From Chryseobacterium piscicola (lineage in GTDB: Bacteria; Bacteroidota; Bacteroidia; Flavobacteriales; Weeksellaceae), in contig NZ_FTOJ01000003.1 in NCBI RefSeq assembly GCF_900156685.1, positions 248,001-312,000 on the forward strand: a DNA stretch of 64,000 nucleotides, read 5' to 3'. A model generated the notes under the pieces. The model was given only the letters and a program-made list of their open reading frames with translations. It had not been told where the DNA came from and made no database searches. Position 1 is the stretch's first letter; each line of letters begins with the position of its first letter. The translations under genes and the position numbers were made by a program. Positions 8,514-18,536 of this stretch are shown here, one piece after another.

Positions 8514-9767
8514 TTATTTCAGATTATTTAAAGCTTTTTCAAGTTTTGGCATCATGAGAGAAATTTCATCTGTTGCCAAACCACCTACAGAAGCTCTGAA
8601 CCAAGGCTCAGATTTTGCTTCTCCAAATGCAGAAAATGGCACCAACGCTACACCAGCATCATTTATTAGATAAAAAACCAAGTCTGAAGAATTTTCAATT
8701 ACAGTTCCGTCGGGTTTTGCTTTTCCGATGTAATCTAATTTAATTGTAAGATACATAGCTCCCATTGGCTCTATAGATTCTACTGCAAGGCCTTTTCCTT
8801 TTAAATCTTGAATTCCAGCATGCAGCACTTTCAAACTTACCTCCAATTTCCCTTTAAAATCATCTATAAAAGCGTTCACATCTTCAGGATTTTCAAAATA
8901 TCTTGCGGTAGCTTCTTGCTCCGGTTTTGGTGCCCAAGCTCCCACGTGGGTAAGAAGTGCTTTCATTTTATCGATAATGTGAGCCGGACCAAATCCCCAA
9001 CCTACACGAACTCCCGTTGCAGCAAGGCATTTTGAGATTCCTTCGATATAAATTGTATATTCTTTCATTTCTGGGAAAAGCGAAACAGGATCTACATGCT
9101 CGGCACCGAAAGTAAGATTGGAATAAATTTGATCGTACATTAAGTACAATGGTTTTTCGTCTTCGCCTCTTTTTTTATTTTCATCTAAAATCAATTCACA
9201 AATTTCAGTCAGCTGTTCTTTTGTAAACATTGTTCCTGTAGGATTCAGTGGTGAACAAAGTGCTAGCAAAACAGTACCCGGCAAGTGAGGTCTTAAATCG
9301 TCTGCAGTGGGAAGAAAATTATTTGCTTGTGTAGTTTTTACTTCTACAGCGTCTGCAGAAGTGAGGTATGCATAATGGTTGTTGTTCCAAGATGGCGTAG
9401 GATATACTACCTTATCACCTTCATCTACGATGGTTTTATAAACCGCGTAAATTAAAGGTCTTGAACCTGCTGTAATCAAAATATCATCTGGTGAATATTC
9501 AAGATTCCATCTGTTTTTAAGATCGTTTGAAACCTGTTTTCGTAAAGATAAAAGTCCGTTTGCGGGCGGATAATTGGTTAAATTATTTTGATAGGCCTTT
9601 TGAATTTCTTCTTTTAATTTTGCAGGAATAGGATAAATATTAGAATTCAAATCGCCAATAGTAAGATTAGCAATTTCTGCTCCTTTTGCCTTTAAATCGT
9701 TTACTTCATTACCTATTTTTACAATCTCAGAACCAATAAGGTTCGCCGCTAATTTTGAAACTTTCAC
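8514..9767 (-). CDS. PLP-dependent class I/II aminotransferase (AspC-like)
   Basis: The 417-aa protein shows the fold-type I aminotransferase signature: N175 in NPTG, D212 and Y215 in YDQIYSNLTF, the Schiff-base lysine K246 in GISKCLAATGVRVGWG, and a late Arg in WFRASVGG for the substrate carboxylate. The family includes aspartate and related aminotransferases that move the amino group of an amino acid to 2-oxoglutarate. Exact donor specificity cannot be read from these motifs. It is a single-gene unit with its own terminator. Confidence 0.87.
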   Translation of the reverse strand: MKVSKLAANLIGSEIVKIGNEVNDLKAKGAEIANLTIGDLNSNIYPIPAKLKEEIQKAYQNNLTNYPPANGLLSLRKQVSNDLKNRWNLEYSPDDILITAGSRPLIYAVYKTIVDEGDKVVYPTPSWNNNHYAYLTSADAVEVKTTQANNFLPTADDLRPHLPGTVLLALCSPLNPTGTMFTKEQLTEICELILDENKKRGEDEKPLYLMYDQIYSNLTFGAEHVDPVSLFPEMKEYTIYIEGISKCLAATGVRVGWGFGPAHIIDKMKALLTHVGAWAPKPEQEATARYFENPEDVNAFIDDFKGKLEVSLKVLHAGIQDLKGKGLAVESIEPMGAMYLTIKLDYIGKAKPDGTVIENSSDLVFYLINDAGVALVPFSAFGEAKSEPWFRASVGGLATDEISLMMPKLEKALNNLK

Positions 9768-9958
9768 TTTATTTAAAATTTATAATTACTTTTAATTTTT
9801 TTTGTACATTTAATTACTTAAAATTACTTTATCTGCCAATATCACATAAATCTTTTCTCTCCGAAACTCTCTCTATAAATAGAATGGAATAATTTTACAA
9901 CGGAATATTACTCTGTAATGAGAAAAATTTTGGTGATTTTCTATATTGGTAATTTTTT

Positions 9959-11683
9959 TTAATTTAAATGTAAATCAGCTTTAATTTGCTGAATTTTCTC
10001 TTCAAGACTTTTAATTTTGTGTTCAAACTCATCTTTTGAAGCTAAAGCATCTTTCACAGAAACGTAGAATTTAATTTTAGGCTCGGTTCCCGAAGGTCTT
10101 ACGCAAACTTTGGTTCCGTCTTCTGTGTAATAGATTAAAACGTTTGATTTAGGAATATCAATCATTGTTTTGGATGCATTTTCAGCAACAATAAAATTTG
10201 TCTGTTCCTTGAAATCTTTTATTTGAGAAACGGGAGATCCTGCCAAAGATTTGGGAGGGTTTTCACGGAAATTTTTCATCATATTTTGAATTTCTTCTGC
10301 ACCATCTCGTCCTTTTCTTACAAGATTAATTAAACCTTCATAATACAACCCTACTTCTTGATAAATTTCTATAAGGTATTCGTACATGGTTCTGCCATTG
10401 GCTTTGCACCAAGCTGCGATTTCGCATGCAAGAACAATACTACCACAAGAATCTTTATCACGCACAAAATCTCCAGTCATAAACCCGAAACTCTCTTCGC
10501 CACCACAGATGAATTTTTCTCTACCTTCAAAATCACGAATCATTTTTCCGATCCATTTGAATCCTGTAAGTCCAACTTTGCAATCGACACCGAATTTTTG
10601 AGCAATATCATAGAAAATATCAGATGTCACAATTGTAGAACCGATGAATTCTTTTCCTGTGATTTTTTCTAGTTTTCTCCATTCATTTAAGATGTAATAA
10701 GTAAGAATAGTATTGCACTGATTTCCGTTAAGAAGCTGCATTTCGCCGTCTAGATTTCTTACGGCAATTCCCAATCTGTCGCCATCCGGATCTGTACCTA
10801 TTACAATGTCTGCGTTAGTAATTTTTGCCAAATCCATTGCCATTTCCAATGCTGCAGGTTCTTCCGGATTAGGAGAGTCTACCGTTGGGAAATTTCCGCT
10901 TGGGATCATTTGTTCTTTTACTAAGTCTATTTTTTTAAATCCTGCTTTTTCCAAAGCTTGTGGAACGGTTGTATAAGTGGTGCCGTGAATGGAAGTAAAA
11001 ACGATATTTAAATTTTCTTTTCCAACGTTCTGGTAAGTTGAGTTTTCAATACAAGCATCAATGTAAACTTCATCTTGCTCCTCTCCGATCCATTCTATTA
11101 AATTATCGTTACCTTCAAATTTAATTTCTTCAAATTTCACAGAATAAACCTGATTGATTATTGCTTCATCATGTGGCGGAACGATTTGTGCACCATCATT
11201 CCAGTATACTTTATATCCATTATATTCCGGTGGATTGTGGGAAGCTGTTAAAACAATTCCTCCGTTGCATTTTTTATCACGAACGGTAAAAGACAATTCC
11301 GGAGTTGGTCTGTGATTTTTAAAAAGCAAAACTTTTATTCCGTTAGCAGTTAAAACATCAGCTACCAATTTTCCAAATTCTTTTGAATTGTGTCTTACAT
11401 CATAAGCAATTGCCACTTTAATTTCTTCTCCTTGAAATTGCTTTAGCATATAGTTCGCAAGTCCTTGTGTAGCTTGACCTAAGGTGTATTTATTTAAACG
11501 ATTAGTTCCAACTCCCATTATGCCTCTCATACCACCTGTTCCAAATTCTAATTCACGGTAGAAAGAATCTTCTAAGTCTGGAGAGTTGCTATTTATTAAT
11601 GCTTGAACGGCATCTTTTGTTTCCTGATCGAATGTGTCTGTAAGCCAAAGTTGCGCTTTTTCTAGTGTTGATATTTCTGACAT
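9959..11683 (-). CDS. Phospho-sugar mutase (phosphoglucomutase/phosphomannomutase family)
   Basis: All four sites of the alpha-D-phosphohexomutase family are present in the 574-aa protein: the phosphoserine loop TASHNPPEYNG with S148, the Mg-binding loop GTDPDGDRLG, the sugar-binding loop GGEESFGF, and the C-terminal phosphate-binding RPSGTEPKIKFY. It interconverts hexose 1- and 6-phosphates (glucose and/or mannose) in the cytoplasm. The length is close to PgcA-type enzymes (~575-580 aa). It is a single gene; the 361-base region upstream holds repeats rather than a gene. Confidence 0.93.
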   Translation of the reverse strand: MSEISTLEKAQLWLTDTFDQETKDAVQALINSNSPDLEDSFYRELEFGTGGMRGIMGVGTNRLNKYTLGQATQGLANYMLKQFQGEEIKVAIAYDVRHNSKEFGKLVADVLTANGIKVLLFKNHRPTPELSFTVRDKKCNGGIVLTASHNPPEYNGYKVYWNDGAQIVPPHDEAIINQVYSVKFEEIKFEGNDNLIEWIGEEQDEVYIDACIENSTYQNVGKENLNIVFTSIHGTTYTTVPQALEKAGFKKIDLVKEQMIPSGNFPTVDSPNPEEPAALEMAMDLAKITNADIVIGTDPDGDRLGIAVRNLDGEMQLLNGNQCNTILTYYILNEWRKLEKITGKEFIGSTIVTSDIFYDIAQKFGVDCKVGLTGFKWIGKMIRDFEGREKFICGGEESFGFMTGDFVRDKDSCGSIVLACEIAAWCKANGRTMYEYLIEIYQEVGLYYEGLINLVRKGRDGAEEIQNMMKNFRENPPKSLAGSPVSQIKDFKEQTNFIVAENASKTMIDIPKSNVLIYYTEDGTKVCVRPSGTEPKIKFYVSVKDALASKDEFEHKIKSLEEKIQQIKADLHLN

Positions 11684-12044
11684 ATTGTATTCTTGTGTTT
11701 ATTTAATTACTTACTTTTTTAAGGAATGATAATTAACAATACCGACTAAATCTAAAAATTCTGTAATAAGTCTAACAGTTTTTTTCATTAGTGCTATATT
11801 TTGTTACTGTTGATTTTAGTTTCCTTTATTTTTTTGTTTTACGATGAGTATGTTCTCTGTTGGTTTTACAAATTTGAGGTTTCTGATTTTTTCTTCATCT
11901 TTGGTTTCTGTGATTTAATATTTGTGTTTAGTTTTAAAATAAAGAAACCAAAGTTGTTTTAGAGCTGTCTTTTGTTACTATATAGGATGTTACTAAAGCA
12001 ACTGATTTTGGCAGACCAATTTTAAAAATAAATTAATGAAAAAA
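11684..12044. repeat. Gene-free 361-base region with inverted and direct repeats
   Basis: No supportable ORF. Perfect 11-bp inverted arms CTTTGGTTTCT (11899-11909) and AGAAACCAAAG (11943-11953) flank a 33-base spacer. A 10-bp direct repeat TTTTGTTACT occurs at 11799-11808 and 11970-11979. Around the second copy, GTTACT...TGATTTTGG repeats the GTTACT...TGATTTTAG seen by the first. The region may be a small mobile or palindromic intergenic element or a regulatory RNA; its nature is unproven. Confidence 0.45.
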
Positions 12045-12764
12045 CTATTTCAGCTTTTTATTCTCCACTTTCGCTGTTTTGTCCACTTTAAAAGCTCTAA
12101 TTGGATCGTTGTAATATACAAATTTTGATGTGTTCTTAATGTTTCCCTTCAAAGAATCTTTCACATTTACTTCTGCATAGTTTCCATTTTTAGAATCTAT
12201 ATTTAAATTTTCAATTTTCCAATACGGGGCAATCAAGCTTGCAGTATCTGAAATTTTGATGAATGCATCTTTTGTTTGACCCAAAAAGTTTGCACGGCTT
12301 CGGTTCAGCATTTCTAGATCTAACTTTCTGGTGTTTACCGAACCCATGAAGGTAGAATAATTTTTAAGATTTAATTTAAAATTATCGGTTTTAATTTCAC
12401 TTGAAATATTGAGTTCAACAGAATCTGCAATAGAGACTTTTTCAAGATTATATTTAGAATACACTATAATATTATAAAAATCTACTCCTTTTGTTTTTCT
12501 GTTTTCTTTAATGAAAAGCGTTTTGTCTTTCACTTCTACATTCAGATTATCAGCAACATTAGGGTAAGTTTCAATGTCTACATAATTTCTGTTTGCTTTG
12601 GCATAAAAAACACGAAATTTACCTTCCATTTCGAGGTTCACAAATTCATCAACGTTTACTTCTTTGTTTTCGATATTGCCTTTAGGAGAAATTTTTCCGC
12701 AGGATAAGATCATTAGAGATAACGAAATAAAAATATAATTCTTTACAGAAAAATAGTCTTTCAT
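12045..12764 (-). CDS. Lipoprotein with GIN domain (DUF2807)
   Basis: The 239-aa product has a lipoprotein signal ending LSLMILSCGK, making C22 the lipidated cysteine. The rest is the GIN/DUF2807 'head' pattern: short beta repeats with alternating hydrophobic and polar residues (FVNLEMEGKFRVFYAKANRN near 43-62, then VSIADSVELNISSEIKTDNF), as expected for a right-handed beta-solenoid. The function of GIN proteins in Bacteroidota is not established. No surface-export motif (such as SDDFE) follows the cysteine, so a periplasm-facing location is the simpler guess. Confidence 0.8.
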   Translation of the reverse strand: MKDYFSVKNYIFISLSLMILSCGKISPKGNIENKEVNVDEFVNLEMEGKFRVFYAKANRNYVDIETYPNVADNLNVEVKDKTLFIKENRKTKGVDFYNIIVYSKYNLEKVSIADSVELNISSEIKTDNFKLNLKNYSTFMGSVNTRKLDLEMLNRSRANFLGQTKDAFIKISDTASLIAPYWKIENLNIDSKNGNYAEVNVKDSLKGNIKNTSKFVYYNDPIRAFKVDKTAKVENKKLK

Positions 12765-12794
12765 TTAATTTTTGATTTTATATTTTATTCAGGA

Positions 12795-12802
12795 CAAATA
12801 TA
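12795..12802 (-). promoter_or_regulatory. Putative -7 box of the GIN lipoprotein gene
   Basis: TATATTTG on the minus strand matches TAnnTTTG, 30 bases before the ATG. No good TTG at -33. Confidence 0.4.
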
Positions 12803-12909
12803 AAGAAAAACGATTTGGAAATTCTCATTTCAGCTCTAAGATTTAATAAAAATGAGACCTTTAATAGTGTATAATATATCGATAATGGGAAATTTTACAT
12901 CATTATCAT

Positions 12910-15900
12910 TTAAGCAAATAAATTTTTTATTTCTTCTTTATTAAATGATTTTTGTTCTTCATCTATACTTATAATTGTAGAAGCAATGCCTCTTTTTTTA
13001 TTTTGAAGTGCTATTATTTTTTCTTCAATCGTATTCTTACAAATCATACGGTATGCCATTACTTGTTTCTTCTGCCCTATTCTGTAGCATCTGTCTATGG
13101 CTTGGTTTTCTACCGCAGGGTTCCACCATGGGTCTACAATAAATACATAATCTGCTTCTGTAAGATTAAGACCTGTACCTCCTGCTTTTGTACTGATTAA
13201 AAATACCCGTACATCATTTTTATTCTGAAAATTTTCTACACGAGATTGGCGATCGCGAGTTTGCCCATCTAGATATTCAAATGTAATATTTTCTTCTTCC
13301 AGCTTTACTTTGATGAGTTGCAGCATTTTTACAAAGCTAGAAAATATCAAAATCTTATGATTTCCTGTTTTTTCTTTAATGTTTTCTATGAGAAGATCCA
13401 GCTTTACAGAAGCATTACCATAGTCTTCGTTTTCTGAAATAATTGCAGGGCTATTGCAGATTTGCCTTAGCTTTGTAAGTCCCTCCAAAACATACATTTG
13501 CGATTTTGCAACGCCATGCTCGTTTATTTTATTCAGTAGGTAATCTCGGTATTCATTTTTGAAGGTATCGTAGACTTTCCTTTGTTCACTTTCCATCTCA
13601 CAATAGATGATGCTTTCTATTTTTTCGGGGAGTTCTGTAGCAACTTGTTCTTTAGTTCTTCTTAAAATAAAAGGATGAATAATTTTTGTAAGCAATTGGG
13701 AGGTAGCAACCTCTTTTTCTTTATCAATGGCATCAGAAAATTCTTTTTTGAAATGTGTGATATTACCCAAAATCCCAGGATTCAAAAAATTAAACTGAGC
13801 ATAAAGATCAAAAGTATTGTTTTCTATTGGGGTTCCAGAAAGTGCAATTCTATTGAAGCTTTTCAGTAATCTTACGCTTTTGTATCTTTTAGAGTTTGGG
13901 TTTTTGATGGCTTGGCTTTCATCTAAAATAATGTAGTTAAAATGTTTCTCCTTCAAGACTTCAACATCATTGAGTAAAGAACCATAGGTGGTTATTATTA
14001 CATCATAATTCAAGAATTGTTCTAAATTTTCATTTCTGTTTGCCCCTGTATAAATGAGCAATTTCAAACTGGGACAAAACTTTTTCATCTCATTTTCCCA
14101 ATTGAAGACGAGCGAAGTTGGCGCAATAATTAAGGATGGTAATTTGGGTTTTTTCGTGATTTTCAAATGTTGTAAGAAAGCAATCGTTTGTAATGTCTTA
14201 CCTAGTCCCATATCATCTGCAAGAAAGCCTCCTAATTGATTTTCTTCTAAAAAAACGAGCCAGTTTAAGCCTTCACGCTGATAATCTCTCAATGTTGCAA
14301 TAATTTCTTTTGGAACTTCCACAGTATTGATATTTGAAATATTCTGAATTCGCTTTTTCTTTTCATAAAGCTCAATTAGAAAATCTGGTTTTTCTTCTAG
14401 TTCTTGATACAACTCGTCAATCATTCCAAACTGATAATTGGAGATTTGAAGAGTATCTTTTTTCACTTCACCAATTTTAAAGTATGCCGCAAATTTCTGC
14501 ATCCATTCTTCTGGTAAAATGCCTATACTACCATCTGATAGCGTTACGAAATTTGTTTTTTTTACAAAAGCTTTTTGCAAATCTTTCAAGCTTAGTTTTT
14601 GGTCGCCAAAGGAAATATCAATTTTCACATCAAACCAATCCAAATCAGATTGCACACTAACAGAAACAGATGGTTTGTGGATATTGTATTTGAATGAGCT
14701 AAGATTTTTTAATCCTAAAAGTTCTATACCAGATTCTTTCATTTTTTCTACCAAATCAATAAGCCAAAAATTTTCGATTAATTGTAAAGGATTTAAATAA
14801 AAACCGTCATCTTGTAATATAAAATCTGGATGATAGCTTCTAAATTCTTCTCTGAATGCAGTTTCGGCTTCCCAATCTCTTTCAAGATAAGAAAATTCTC
14901 CCTTCTCAGTAATGCCAATGCGCATTTCACTGCTTTCAATATCTATCAATTTTTCAGGATATTGCATCGCCAATTTGAAAGTTACTGCACCATTTAAATC
15001 TTCAATATAAACTTGCGTTTTGTGGTTTAGAATATTTTCAATTGCAAAATTTTTCTTGTTTACTTTTTCTTTTACAAAATTGGTTTTGCTCACTTCATAC
15101 TTAGTAGAAAGCGGAAGCAAGACATTTTCTTTGAAATGTAAAGCGTTTTTTTTGATGTATCTGGTTTCGCTCATTTCCGAGTAATACAGCAAATCTGCAG
15201 AAAAAACAGCATTTCTTATTGGGTATATTTCATTTTTTATTTTAACAAACAGAGGTGTTATGGTAATTTCATCAGAATTCAATTTAAAAAGTTTATCTCC
15301 AATTTTCAGCTTGGGTTCCAAATGATAAAAAAGTGGGTCTTGAGAAAAATTGAAAATAAGTTTAAGGATTTCTGTATTTAAAGTATTACTAACCAAGTTT
15401 TTACGAGTATAAGTATCTTCGGCAGTGTGAGAGTAAAGAGGAAATTCTGTGAGATGTGGTATTAATTTAGCAAAAGACTCAAATAATTTCTGTAAACTTT
15501 CCGCAGTATTTTTATGATAAAATGCTGCTAAGAGATTATTTATTCTTAAAGCAAGCAAAATCATTGATGTAGTTTTGTCGCTGTATTGATGCATTGTAGT
15601 TTCAATCCGGTACATCATTATCTCCTTAAAATGCGTAACGAGCTCTGTACCCTCTTTATTAAATTTTGCCTGTACAGCCGTAAAACCTAAAAAACTGTCA
15701 TCAGAAAATTCAAAAACCAAAGCTTCACCAGTTTCTACATTTGCAAATTTAAAATCGTTTTTGTTTGAATTTTTATTTAATTCTGAAGATAAACTACTTT
15801 CAAAAGGGCTTGATATTTTTTGCAAATCAGGGAATAAACTTATCGCTCTAAATCCCTTTTCATCAAGAATAAAATCAAAATACTTTTTGTAATCATCATT

Positions 15901-16620
15901 GAGATCCAAACCATAATCTTTTAGAAAAAGCTCAATCATTTTATCTAAATAATTCTCTTGAAAATAGTTTGCACCCAATATTTTTATTACTTTTTCAAAA
16001 GCTGGTGATAAATGTTTACAGTGGGAATCAAAAGTTTTCTCTGAGCAGGAGCACTGTATACTAAGAATTTTCTCTTTGAAATCTATTTTAAACGTTTGAG
16101 AAAAATTGCTGCTCCAATCTGAAATTCTAGTTTTAATTTCTGTAGCTTTTACAGATTCTATCCTAGGTTCAGCATAAGAAATAGGGGCGTTCTTTATTGG
16201 TGACAAATTTTCCCTAATCATCTCTTCATCAATACCATTATCTGATAACGGAAATGTAAATACAGAAGAAAATATTTCACTAGATTTCACTTTTATCATT
16301 TTATTTACAGTTTCAGTTTTTGAATTTCTCACAAAAGATGAATCAGTTTTTAAAGTAAGAGCAAAATTTTCTAATGATGCAATAGAATGCTTGCAAATAC
16401 CACCATGATTATAGGGGCAACTGCACCGCACACTTATGTTATTTTCTGAAGATATCGTTATTGTGTAAGCTTTATAGGCAGTACCTTTACATTCATAAAT
16501 AGCAGATTTTGGAGTTATTTTTTTAAGTGTCGAGTAAACTCCAAAAGACTTTCTAATACTATCGGCATGAGCATTATTTTTGATGAACTGAACGATTTGT
16601 TTACGGCTGATTTCTTCCAT
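12910..16620 (-). CDS. SNF2-family DNA-dependent ATPase with SWIM zinc finger
   Basis: The 1236-aa protein begins with a SWIM zinc motif CxC...CxH (C66, C68, C76, H78). A second, similar CxC...CxH lies at C190, C192, C201, H203. After a long family-specific middle come the SNF2 helicase lobes: Walker A in DDMGLGKTLQT (~800), the DESQ motif II (~902), SGTPIEN, and the C-terminal helicase lobe with STKAGGTGLNLTEADYVF and the Arg finger region ending IDRCYRIGQ (~1190). Such enzymes translocate on duplex DNA and remodel protein-DNA complexes. The SWIM domains may bind DNA or partners. It stands alone; no toxin or restriction gene is adjacent, so a defence role is not suggested. Confidence 0.93.
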   Translation of the reverse strand: MEEISRKQIVQFIKNNAHADSIRKSFGVYSTLKKITPKSAIYECKGTAYKAYTITISSENNISVRCSCPYNHGGICKHSIASLENFALTLKTDSSFVRNSKTETVNKMIKVKSSEIFSSVFTFPLSDNGIDEEMIRENLSPIKNAPISYAEPRIESVKATEIKTRISDWSSNFSQTFKIDFKEKILSIQCSCSEKTFDSHCKHLSPAFEKVIKILGANYFQENYLDKMIELFLKDYGLDLNDDYKKYFDFILDEKGFRAISLFPDLQKISSPFESSLSSELNKNSNKNDFKFANVETGEALVFEFSDDSFLGFTAVQAKFNKEGTELVTHFKEIMMYRIETTMHQYSDKTTSMILLALRINNLLAAFYHKNTAESLQKLFESFAKLIPHLTEFPLYSHTAEDTYTRKNLVSNTLNTEILKLIFNFSQDPLFYHLEPKLKIGDKLFKLNSDEITITPLFVKIKNEIYPIRNAVFSADLLYYSEMSETRYIKKNALHFKENVLLPLSTKYEVSKTNFVKEKVNKKNFAIENILNHKTQVYIEDLNGAVTFKLAMQYPEKLIDIESSEMRIGITEKGEFSYLERDWEAETAFREEFRSYHPDFILQDDGFYLNPLQLIENFWLIDLVEKMKESGIELLGLKNLSSFKYNIHKPSVSVSVQSDLDWFDVKIDISFGDQKLSLKDLQKAFVKKTNFVTLSDGSIGILPEEWMQKFAAYFKIGEVKKDTLQISNYQFGMIDELYQELEEKPDFLIELYEKKKRIQNISNINTVEVPKEIIATLRDYQREGLNWLVFLEENQLGGFLADDMGLGKTLQTIAFLQHLKITKKPKLPSLIIAPTSLVFNWENEMKKFCPSLKLLIYTGANRNENLEQFLNYDVIITTYGSLLNDVEVLKEKHFNYIILDESQAIKNPNSKRYKSVRLLKSFNRIALSGTPIENNTFDLYAQFNFLNPGILGNITHFKKEFSDAIDKEKEVATSQLLTKIIHPFILRRTKEQVATELPEKIESIIYCEMESEQRKVYDTFKNEYRDYLLNKINEHGVAKSQMYVLEGLTKLRQICNSPAIISENEDYGNASVKLDLLIENIKEKTGNHKILIFSSFVKMLQLIKVKLEEENITFEYLDGQTRDRQSRVENFQNKNDVRVFLISTKAGGTGLNLTEADYVFIVDPWWNPAVENQAIDRCYRIGQKKQVMAYRMICKNTIEEKIIALQNKKRGIASTIISIDEEQKSFNKEEIKNLFA

Positions 16621-16747
16621 GGTATTGAAAACTAATAAAATATATTACTTCTAATAAGAGGTAAAGTATGCAAATTTCTTATTTATAATTAAGAAAATAA
16701 AATAAGCGCAATAAAATTTGGTATAAAATTGAATATTCATTTTAAAA

Positions 16748-16790
16748 CAAAAAAAATTCTAAGAAGTATTGTAATTACTCCTTAGAATTT
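16748..16790 (-). terminator. Terminator of the glycosyltransferase operon
   Basis: A 15-bp stem (16754-16768 with 16776-16790, one G-T pair) and 7-base loop, followed on the minus strand by a T-run. Confidence 0.85.
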
Positions 16791-16836
16791 GGAAATTTTT
16801 GAAATTTTAATATAAAAAAATAATTAAAACAAGAGT

Positions 16837-17787
16837 TTATATTACTTCATCAATATTGTAATTCTTATGCTCTCTATTGGTTCGAATAATCATTTCACCT
16901 AAAAACCCTGCAATAAACAGCAAAGTTCCCATCATCATCATTGTAAGTGCAATAAAAAACCAAGGATTATTGGTAATTAAATGTCCGTAAATTCCTTTTG
17001 CAACATCAATTAATTTAGAAACTCCTAACCAAAAAGCTGAAAGAAAACCCATTATAAACATAATTGTTCCAGCGGCTCCGAAAAAGTGCATCGGTCTACC
17101 TCCAAAACGACTTACGAACCAAAGTGTTACAAGATCAAGAAAACCTCTGATGAATCTTTCTGTTCCGAATTTTGAAGTACCATAAGGTCTTGCTTGATGC
17201 GGAACTTCTTTCTCTGTAATTCTTCTAAAACCTGCATTTGCTGCCAAAACCGGTATGTATCTGTGCATATCTCCGTATACATCAATAGATTTCACCACTT
17301 GTTTTTTGTACGCTTTCAAACCACAATTGAAATCATGAAGCTCCACTCCGGATACTTTTCTTGCTGCAGCATTGAAGAGTTTTGACGGAATGTTTTTTGT
17401 CATCACATTATCAAAACGTTTTCTTTTCCAGCCAGAAACGATGTCATAATTTTCTTCCACTACCATTCTGTAAAGTTCAGGTATTTCTTCAGGGAAATCT
17501 TGCAAATCGGCATCCATCGTGATAACAACATCGCCGTGAACTCTTAAAAATGCAGCGTGCAGAGCTTGAGATTTTCCGTAATTACGAGAAAATTTAATAC
17601 CTTGAACTTGTGGGTATTGCACCTTCAGATTCTCAATAATACTCCACGATAGGTCTGTACTTCCGTCGTCTACAAACCAAACTTCGTAAGATAAATTATT
17701 GGTTTCACACGTTTTATTGATTCTTGAGAAAAGTTGTTCCAAAGAATCTTCTTCGTTCAATAACGGAATAACTATAGATAAATTCAT
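16837..17787 (-). CDS. Family 2 glycosyltransferase with two C-terminal membrane helices (DPM1/GtrB-like)
   Basis: The 316-aa protein starts with a GT-A fold: MNLSIVIPLLNEEDSL, VDDGSTD (~40) and the metal/nucleotide motif MDADLQDFPEE (~91). Two hydrophobic segments (~232-258 and ~272-300) follow, as in polyprenyl-phosphate glycosyltransferases such as DPM1, GtrB and ArnC. Likely it transfers a sugar from a nucleotide donor to undecaprenyl phosphate for envelope glycan or glycolipid building; donor sugar unknown. It lies 16 bases downstream of the DUF4199 gene on the same strand, so the two are probably one operon. Confidence 0.9.
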   Translation of the reverse strand: MNLSIVIPLLNEEDSLEQLFSRINKTCETNNLSYEVWFVDDGSTDLSWSIIENLKVQYPQVQGIKFSRNYGKSQALHAAFLRVHGDVVITMDADLQDFPEEIPELYRMVVEENYDIVSGWKRKRFDNVMTKNIPSKLFNAAARKVSGVELHDFNCGLKAYKKQVVKSIDVYGDMHRYIPVLAANAGFRRITEKEVPHQARPYGTSKFGTERFIRGFLDLVTLWFVSRFGGRPMHFFGAAGTIMFIMGFLSAFWLGVSKLIDVAKGIYGHLITNNPWFFIALTMMMMGTLLFIAGFLGEMIIRTNREHKNYNIDEVI

Positions 17788-17803
17788 TTAAATTAAATAA
17801 AAA

Positions 17804-18403
17804 TTAGAGTTGAGTAGGTGTTTCTTGATGAACAGTTCTCGTTCTGAAAAATGCTCCGAAAAACAACGACAAAACTAAGTAAAATATCAGTATCGCTGCA
17901 AAATAACCTGAAAAATGACTCGCTGTAAGCATATCTTTTCCTTTTACTGCATCATCACTCACTCTTTGAAGGCCTTCTTTATATTTTTTTTCTAGCTCAT
18001 CAATTTCTTTTTGATGTTTGATGATTTTTTTTGCTGAAGTATATTCTTTATTCAATTCTGTTCTCTGCCTTTCAACATATTGATAGTTTAGCAGTTTTTT
18101 CGCATCGGTATCAATGAAATTTAAAAAAGTAAAAATAGTCACAATTGAAAGAAAACCTCCAATAAACATCGGATAAAATGCTCTTTTGAATGCTTCCTTA
18201 AAACTCATCACGTTTGCCGTGTTCCAATACGATTTCACAGACCAGAAAGCAGTTCCTGCATATAAAACAGGAAGTACAAAAGCGTTGACTTTCAGTGTAG
18301 TATCAAAATAATTGATTCCTGAAAAGAAAGAATAAACTACAAAAAATACAATCATTGTAGCAATAAAAAGGACGATACCTAAGTTGGTTGGACTTTTAGC
18401 CAT
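17804..18403 (-). CDS. DUF4199 membrane protein
   Basis: The 199-aa product has four hydrophobic helices (about 8-30, 42-58, 77-97 and 165-187) and a charged coiled-coil-like segment between the third and fourth (RQRTELNKEYTSAKK..., ~112-150). This fits the Bacteroidota DUF4199 family, of unknown function. It is the first gene of a two-gene operon with the glycosyltransferase; the pairing suggests an envelope or lipid-linked role, which is inference only. Confidence 0.82.
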   Translation of the reverse strand: MAKSPTNLGIVLFIATMIVFFVVYSFFSGINYFDTTLKVNAFVLPVLYAGTAFWSVKSYWNTANVMSFKEAFKRAFYPMFIGGFLSIVTIFTFLNFIDTDAKKLLNYQYVERQRTELNKEYTSAKKIIKHQKEIDELEKKYKEGLQRVSDDAVKGKDMLTASHFSGYFAAILIFYLVLSLFFGAFFRTRTVHQETPTQL

Positions 18404-18501
18404 ATTTAAAAAATTTACTTAAAGATGAAAAATTATTTACTTAAATTTCAGCAAATTAGCGTTTATTAAGTCTGTTTTCATCATTTTTTTCTGTTATACA
18501 G

Positions 18502-18532
18502 TTTTGAGGTTTAATATTAATTCCTATATTTG
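18502..18532 (+). promoter_or_regulatory. Promoter of the SRP RNA gene
   Basis: A TTTTG element (TTG at 18504-18506) is followed after 18 bases by TATATTTG (18525-18532). This is a textbook Bacteroidota promoter (-33 TTG, -7 TAnnTTTG) placed just before the mature RNA. Confidence 0.85.
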
Positions 18533-18536
18533 CAAC

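Noticed and set aside
11850..11925. 24-codon plus-strand ORF in the repeat region
   Set aside because: Too short and overlaps one arm of the inverted repeat; no support.
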